DNA of 64,000 nucleotides from Flavobacteriales bacterium (lineage in GTDB: Bacteria; Bacteroidota; Bacteroidia; Flavobacteriales; Flavobacteriaceae), in NCBI GenBank assembly GCA_017303755.1, contig JAFLBS010000005.1:62001-126000 (forward strand), written 5' to 3'. A model generated the notes under the pieces. That model made no database searches and was not told the DNA's origin. It saw only the letters and a program-made list of their open reading frames with translations. Numbering within the stretch: the first letter of the stretch is position 1; each line of letters begins with the position of its first letter. Below are positions 59,497 to 64,000 of the stretch, piece by piece. A program made the translations under genes and the position numbers.

Positions 59497-61011
59497 TTAG
59501 TTTGTTTTGATTAGTATGGTTTGCAATGCTTGCGCATCTATTGAAATCCTTCTCATTTGGTTATTGAGTTGGATTTCGAGTGTTTGTTCTGATTCAGTTG
59601 GATTAAAAACAGCGACAGCTATTGAGCCATCTGGGTTTTTAACCGCAGTAGCCATTATTTCTTTGTGATTGATTGTACATCCTATTTTTATTGCACCCGG
59701 ACGCATGAATTTACTAAAATGAGCCATTGTATAGTACAAAGGCGTAAAATACACCTCATCATTATCAGCATCAACAATTACCGGCGCAGTACACCAATTT
59801 TTGAACCAATTAGGTCCGCCTTGTCGGTCTAACACCATATTCCAATCAATCCAACCGTCAACCCAATTATTTAGACAACCAATTAAGTCGGTTGCGTAGC
59901 GGTGAACTGGAGCGTATTTTGGATGCAAATGTTTGTCTTTTTCGCTGGCCCAATCCCAACCCCAATCGGTGGCTTCTTTTTTCCAATACCAAGCATCATC
60001 ATTCCAATGTGGTACTTCGGCATCAATACAGCCTTCGGTTTCAATTAGGTATTTATTGGGTGCTTTTTTATGAGCGTATTGCAAAGCATCCGGGAAATAA
60101 TCGTACGTACTTTCATACCAATGAATAGCAGTTCCAGCAAAATATTTGGAGGTAGCCTCGTTTTTGAACATTGCATCCACCCATTCTGGCAAACCCGCTC
60201 TGTTTTGATCGTAGCCGAATATTTTAGTGTCTTTCCAACCGTCTTTTTCTAATTTTGGTCCAAGGTGATTTTGAACAAATAGAGTCATTTCTTCGGGAGA
60301 AAAATGAGTACTTTCCCAGTTGTTCCCGTTGCCATGTGGCTCGTTTATTACTGTAACTCCCCAAATATCGATTCCTTCTTTTTTGTAGGCATCTAAATAT
60401 TTTGAAAAATACAAGGCAAAAGCATCGTTGAATTCGGGTAATAATTTTCCGCCTACAAATTGTTTATTATCTTTCATCCAAGGCGGACACGACCAAGGTG
60501 ATGCGATGATTTTAAAACCTTCTTTTGAAATGGCTTTGGCTTCAAGAATCATCGGAATCAAATCGGATCGATCATCCTCTATTGAGAAATGCTCCATTTG
60601 TAAGTCGTTTTCAACTTTGGCATACGTGTAATTGCTCAACGAAAAATCGCAAGAAGCAATGTGAGTCCGAGTTAGCGAATAATTAGCTCCATTTTCACCA
60701 AAATAAGCGTCTAAAATTTTCTTACGATTGGGTTTACTTAGTTTATTCAATAAATGTGCTGATGCTTCAGTAAAAGAACCACCAAAACCAGTTATGGTTT
60801 GAAATTTTTCCTTTGGATTTAAAGTAATAACGACAGGGTTTCCATTTTCAGAAAATTGAGTAATTTTTTGCAACGAATTACCTTGTGCTGAAGTTTCATA
60901 TACTTCTACATTCAGTTTTTCTGTGACTTTACAACTGTGCAATGAAAATGTCATGATAAAAATTAGTATCAAAAATGTAAAATGAATTCGTATGTACTTC
61001 AATTGAATCAT
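59497..61011 (-). CDS. GH30-family beta-glucanase lipoprotein
   Basis: The 504-residue protein starts at the ATG 61011, after which a lipoprotein signal ends in SLHSC. Using the earlier start would overlap the GH17 gene and bury this signal. GITGFGGSFTEASAHL begins the barrel, acid/base Glu224 lies in TVINEPHGNGNNW and nucleophile Glu326 in LIETEGCID. The C-terminal beta domain follows. GH30 enzymes of laminarin loci remove beta-1,6-linked branches. It starts 5 bases after the GH17 stop. Confidence 0.92.
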   Translation of the reverse strand: MIQLKYIRIHFTFLILIFIMTFSLHSCKVTEKLNVEVYETSAQGNSLQKITQFSENGNPVVITLNPKEKFQTITGFGGSFTEASAHLLNKLSKPNRKKILDAYFGENGANYSLTRTHIASCDFSLSNYTYAKVENDLQMEHFSIEDDRSDLIPMILEAKAISKEGFKIIASPWSCPPWMKDNKQFVGGKLLPEFNDAFALYFSKYLDAYKKEGIDIWGVTVINEPHGNGNNWESTHFSPEEMTLFVQNHLGPKLEKDGWKDTKIFGYDQNRAGLPEWVDAMFKNEATSKYFAGTAIHWYESTYDYFPDALQYAHKKAPNKYLIETEGCIDAEVPHWNDDAWYWKKEATDWGWDWASEKDKHLHPKYAPVHRYATDLIGCLNNWVDGWIDWNMVLDRQGGPNWFKNWCTAPVIVDADNDEVYFTPLYYTMAHFSKFMRPGAIKIGCTINHKEIMATAVKNPDGSIAVAVFNPTESEQTLEIQLNNQMRRISIDAQALQTILIKTN

Positions 61012-61016
61012 TGTAA

Positions 61017-62267
61017 TCAATTCTTTAAAATTGCAGTTGGAGTTTTCACATCCTTCCACAGTGCCTTTTCATCGCCATTATAGGTTTTGGTAATGGGTTT
61101 TCCATCACGAGTCAAACCATTAAAAACTCCACCATCAACCTCTTTCCAAAGCGGAAACTTAGCTTGTGCTTGTAAATTAAAAAGTCCGAAATGATTCTCA
61201 GAACCCATCGGATTAGCGCTGTCTTTCCAATTTTCATCAAAAGCTTCAAAATAGAAACACGCAATTTTATTTTTGTTGGACCATTCTCTAATTAAATGGT
61301 AAAACTGTGCCGATTTGTATTCGTCGGTTGCTTTTGAACCCTCATTCCCATAGTGTTCATTAGACACTGTTGCCCAACCTGTTTCACCAATATGAACGGG
61401 TTTATTGACTCCGATTGATTTCATATAGTTGACTACGCTATTGTATTGAGAAATGGAATAATCACGTGCTCTGAGCATGGCGGCATCCACTTTTTCTTTT
61501 TCTGTTAGTTGCGATTCGCTTTCTTTAATTCCCCAAAAAACTGGATTATAATGCGTATCGTGCATTGGGTATGTGTGCATCGAAATATAATCTACGGTTT
61601 TAATCAATTGATTCAAATCGTCTACATGATATTCGTTTCCGCCTCCACCCCAAGAAGCAAAGTTGTCAGAACTTGTAATCCAAACATCACTAGGTAATTT
61701 GCCCGTTTTTTTTAAACTTTGAAGATGATTCACCCATTTCAAAATGATATTGGGCGTAACATAATAACTGGTTGCCCATTTTACCATAGCTTCGTTTCCA
61801 ACCGCTATGATTTTGATGATATCTGGATATTGATTGGTCAATCGCACGGCTTCTTCAATTTCAATGGCATTGCGCTCACTTTCTTCATTGTGAATGGGCG
61901 GCAACTCGGTCCACGCATTTTTACAATCTATCCAAGCGCCCAACATGAGGTACATTTCAAAATTATCATCCTCTTTTTTTAATTCGGTTATAGCTTTTAA
62001 AATTGTGGCTACCTCAGCATAATGAACATTATAGGTTCGGATGACTTTAATATTCATTGCAAAGAGTAGCTTTAAATCGTCTTTTACTTCTGCAATTGTA
62101 GGTTGTTTTTCCCTTGTATTGGTTCGGTATCCACCATAACAAATGGCTTGATAATTTATATTTCCTAATATTTTTTCGGCGGTCATCTGATTTGAAACTA
62201 AAGTTCTTGTACTTTTTGGGTTACATGATATAAAAATTGCTACTATGATGTAAACTATCCCTTTCAT
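61017..62267 (-). CDS. GH17-family beta-1,3-glucanase-like lipoprotein
   Basis: The 416-residue protein has a lipoprotein signal (IFISCN). The TIM barrel shows catalytic acid Glu159 (IAVGNEAMVKW) and nucleophile Glu295 (VHIGETGWATV), and a long C-terminal extension includes ENHFGLFNLQAQAKFPLWK. It would act at the surface or in the periplasm on beta-1,3-glucan. Its start overlaps the stop of the upstream gene by one base, so they are translationally coupled. Confidence 0.9.
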   Translation of the reverse strand: MKGIVYIIVAIFISCNPKSTRTLVSNQMTAEKILGNINYQAICYGGYRTNTREKQPTIAEVKDDLKLLFAMNIKVIRTYNVHYAEVATILKAITELKKEDDNFEMYLMLGAWIDCKNAWTELPPIHNEESERNAIEIEEAVRLTNQYPDIIKIIAVGNEAMVKWATSYYVTPNIILKWVNHLQSLKKTGKLPSDVWITSSDNFASWGGGGNEYHVDDLNQLIKTVDYISMHTYPMHDTHYNPVFWGIKESESQLTEKEKVDAAMLRARDYSISQYNSVVNYMKSIGVNKPVHIGETGWATVSNEHYGNEGSKATDEYKSAQFYHLIREWSNKNKIACFYFEAFDENWKDSANPMGSENHFGLFNLQAQAKFPLWKEVDGGVFNGLTRDGKPITKTYNGDEKALWKDVKTPTAILKN

Positions 62268-64000
62268 TATCTTAGATTGTCTTCTGATAAAAACACTTCT
62301 ACTTTTGCAATTTCACCTGTTCTTAAGAATATCTTTTTACTTTGATTTTCATTCAACTCAAGAGCATTAATTGTCTCGTTTGCGCCATTGGTATAGTACA
62401 ATTCTATTGAATTACTTTGTGCTATTTTATAGATAATTGGCACTTGACATACCGTAAAAGCAAGACTGTCTTTCTCTAGTGCAATTGTTTTTTTTGATCC
62501 ATCAACTAAAACAAAAACGGCAGAGGTAGTTTCAGACAAAAATTCCTTTTTAAGAAGAAAAGCAGGTTGGAATTGTAATTTTCCATTCTTCATTTTTATA
62601 CCTAATTCACCTACACGAGTTAGAATATCTTCTTTTACTTGTCCGGTCATTCCCGGTTGTTGTGCACCTTTGTTGGATGGTGTGTGCGAATACGGATCGG
62701 TTGGAAATGCTCCGTATACTTCGGGCGATTTGTGAACCCCAATTCCGGCACCAATAGCATCAAAATGATTAACCAACGAATCAATAACCACTTGACTTTC
62801 ATTAGATTTTATCGCACGATTGATGACTTCTAAAACCGCGACATGCAATTTTGAAACCATGTGCCAATAAATAGAACCTAGGCCTTCGTAACCGTAAAAA
62901 GTTCCCGAACGACCTGTAAATGCTTTGTGATTGAATACTTCTTCAAAAATGCTCAATACCAATTCGGTTTCTTCATCAACTAATTGTTTGTAATCTTGAT
63001 TATTGCTTATTTCTTTTAAAGCATTTTTTAAAGAATCCGCATTATTAAAATTACCATTAAAATGATAATTCCCTTTTATATCTTGATTGATTATGTGTTG
63101 ATTATTGTGCTCTAGTAATTTTTTCAACAAGTTCGATTTTTCAACTTGGCTTTTTGAAATGGTATTTTTTTCTAAAAACTTTGGAAGTTCCTTGTTGGGA
63201 TATAAAATGTAGCTGTTTTGATCAACTCTGTATAAACTACTCTTTCGTAAAGCATCTAAAACTTCGAGTGATTCTTTTCCGTTTAGAAAACCTGAACTTA
63301 AAATGGCTACTTGACCTTCGAGCATTTCTGATAAATACGAAACCGAAACACCATCATTCTCAACCGACATTAAATTATAAGCATGATACAATTTGTCTTC
63401 GCGTTGGTTGGCTTTGATGGAATGGTCGATAAAGTCGATACTCACTTCCACAAACTTCTTCAAACCTGCCATTGAATGTGTACGTTTTTTACCCCAAAAA
63501 CCACTGTTGTAAACCTGATAACGGTATTCAGAAGCCGCTTGACCCAAAGCATCAAGAATTTCCTTTCGATCTTGATTGTTGATGGATTGCGAAAGCAACG
63601 GTTGAAAAGCAAGAAGATTTTCTCTAATTGCATGATAAAATTCGACCATTTCATTAGAAATCTTAATTGTTTCCTGGTCGGAATTATCTAGTAATTGTTG
63701 AAAGAATTTAAGGAATCTTCTCAAGTAACACAACGTAACCATTGAAACTCCATTTCCTACAAGAGCATTGTTGGCATCGTTCCATTCTGGTCGCTGCGTA
63801 TTCATCCAAATTCCGGCTTCTGGAATAAAATTGGACATTTTGGCTAACACCGTTGCTAGAATTTTTTCGATGAAGTTTACATGGTAGATTTCGTCGTTAT
63901 TGTCGCGAAGCAATGCGCCATCTGCTCCGTTTTGGAGTCTTCTTTTATTGATTTTCGCATCCCATTCGTGATCGAACAAGATGGTATCTTTTGGATTTTG
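62267..64000 (-). CDS. Putative GH149/GH94-type beta-1,3-glucan phosphorylase (5' end outside window)
   Basis: The frame is open at the right edge; 577 residues of what must be a longer protein are visible. It is a soluble helical protein without transporter or signal features in view. PEWNDANNALVGNG (around 63770-63790) resembles the catalytic-acid WND loop of clan GH-Q phosphorylases (GH94: GDWNDGMN). GRSGTFYGYEGLGSIYWH resembles the GH94 G-R-x-G-x-x-x-Y-x-G segment, and QPGMTGQVKEDI also occurs. GH149 enzymes are about 1100 residues and occur in beta-1,3-glucan gene clusters, which fits the surrounding GH16/GH17/GH30 genes. I recognise the family only indirectly. Confidence 0.5.
   Translation of the reverse strand, partial: QNPKDTILFDHEWDAKINKRRLQNGADGALLRDNNDEIYHVNFIEKILATVLAKMSNFIPEAGIWMNTQRPEWNDANNALVGNGVSMVTLCYLRRFLKFFQQLLDNSDQETIKISNEMVEFYHAIRENLLAFQPLLSQSINNQDRKEILDALGQAASEYRYQVYNSGFWGKKRTHSMAGLKKFVEVSIDFIDHSIKANQREDKLYHAYNLMSVENDGVSVSYLSEMLEGQVAILSSGFLNGKESLEVLDALRKSSLYRVDQNSYILYPNKELPKFLEKNTISKSQVEKSNLLKKLLEHNNQHIINQDIKGNYHFNGNFNNADSLKNALKEISNNQDYKQLVDEETELVLSIFEEVFNHKAFTGRSGTFYGYEGLGSIYWHMVSKLHVAVLEVINRAIKSNESQVVIDSLVNHFDAIGAGIGVHKSPEVYGAFPTDPYSHTPSNKGAQQPGMTGQVKEDILTRVGELGIKMKNGKLQFQPAFLLKKEFLSETTSAVFVLVDGSKKTIALEKDSLAFTVCQVPIIYKIAQSNSIELYYTNGANETINALELNENQSKKIFLRTGEIAKVEVFLSEDNLR

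Noticed and set aside
1-64000. tRNA, rRNA, insertion sequences and integrases
   Set aside because: I looked for cloverleaf-like GC-rich segments, conserved rRNA blocks and transposase or integrase motifs and saw none; without a covariance search, a small RNA could still be missed.

Overview
The window looks like chromosomal DNA of a member of the Flavobacteriaceae, most likely Flavobacterium or a close relative. The evidence is AT-rich DNA, the flavobacterial -7 promoter box TAnnTTTG in front of many genes, SusC/SusD pairs, type IX secretion C-terminal domains of both kinds, and Bacteroidota-specific families. Both ends cut through genes: a DUF349 protein on the left and a large phosphorylase-like protein on the right. 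I saw no rRNA, tRNA, CRISPR array, phage gene or transposase.

Layout. (1) 1-5.4 kb is housekeeping: DUF349 protein, PrmA, ClpS, an HMA-domain protein, a two-gene YeeE/YedE-type transporter, a small lipoprotein and KdsA. (2) 5.5-14.6 kb carries an outer-membrane protein and a 2702-residue secreted multidomain adhesin with a type B T9SS signal. (3) 14.7-22 kb has a DUF1801 protein, an M28 peptidase and, divergently, a tightly packed nine-gene operon. That operon encodes a membrane protein, a YiiX-like hydrolase, a winged-helix regulator, DUF2809, an MpaB/DUF2236-type oxygenase, a Coq4-like protein, DUF1361, a small membrane protein and CreD. Two promoters in it share the operator ACTTTG-N5-CAAAGTACTTT at the same distance from the -7 box, so the regulator encoded between them probably controls both. 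This is my main candidate for an undescribed system.

(4) 22-40 kb is a polysaccharide utilisation locus on the minus strand: transmembrane LuxR-type regulator, SusC, SusD, LamG lipoprotein, GH144-like enzyme, GH3, GH97, GH43 with a discoidin domain, and an FHS-family sugar permease. Its core (SusCD + GH144 + GH3) suggests a beta-glucan, possibly with beta-1,2 linkages. (5) 40-55 kb is a mixed housekeeping block: saccharopine/alanine dehydrogenase-like enzyme, serine hydrolase, BatA-type membrane protein, a dihydroorotase homologue without its metal ligands, esterase, MBL hydrolase, AraC regulator, cupin, thioesterase, Bcp, an endonuclease III without Fe-S cysteines, a TPM lipoprotein, an ECF sigma factor and an overlooked 47-residue ORF behind it. 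(6) 55.4-64 kb is a second glucan cluster for laminarin-like beta-1,3/1,6-glucan: secreted GH16, cytoplasmic GH17, GPH symporter, lipoprotein GH30, lipoprotein GH17 and a putative GH149-type beta-1,3-glucan phosphorylase.

Together the two glucan loci form a plausible route. Extracellular and surface enzymes cut glucan, SusCD and symporters import oligosaccharides and glucose, and periplasmic or cytoplasmic GH3, GH17 and possibly a phosphorylase finish degradation. Functional names rest on recognised family motifs read by eye; no database search was run.
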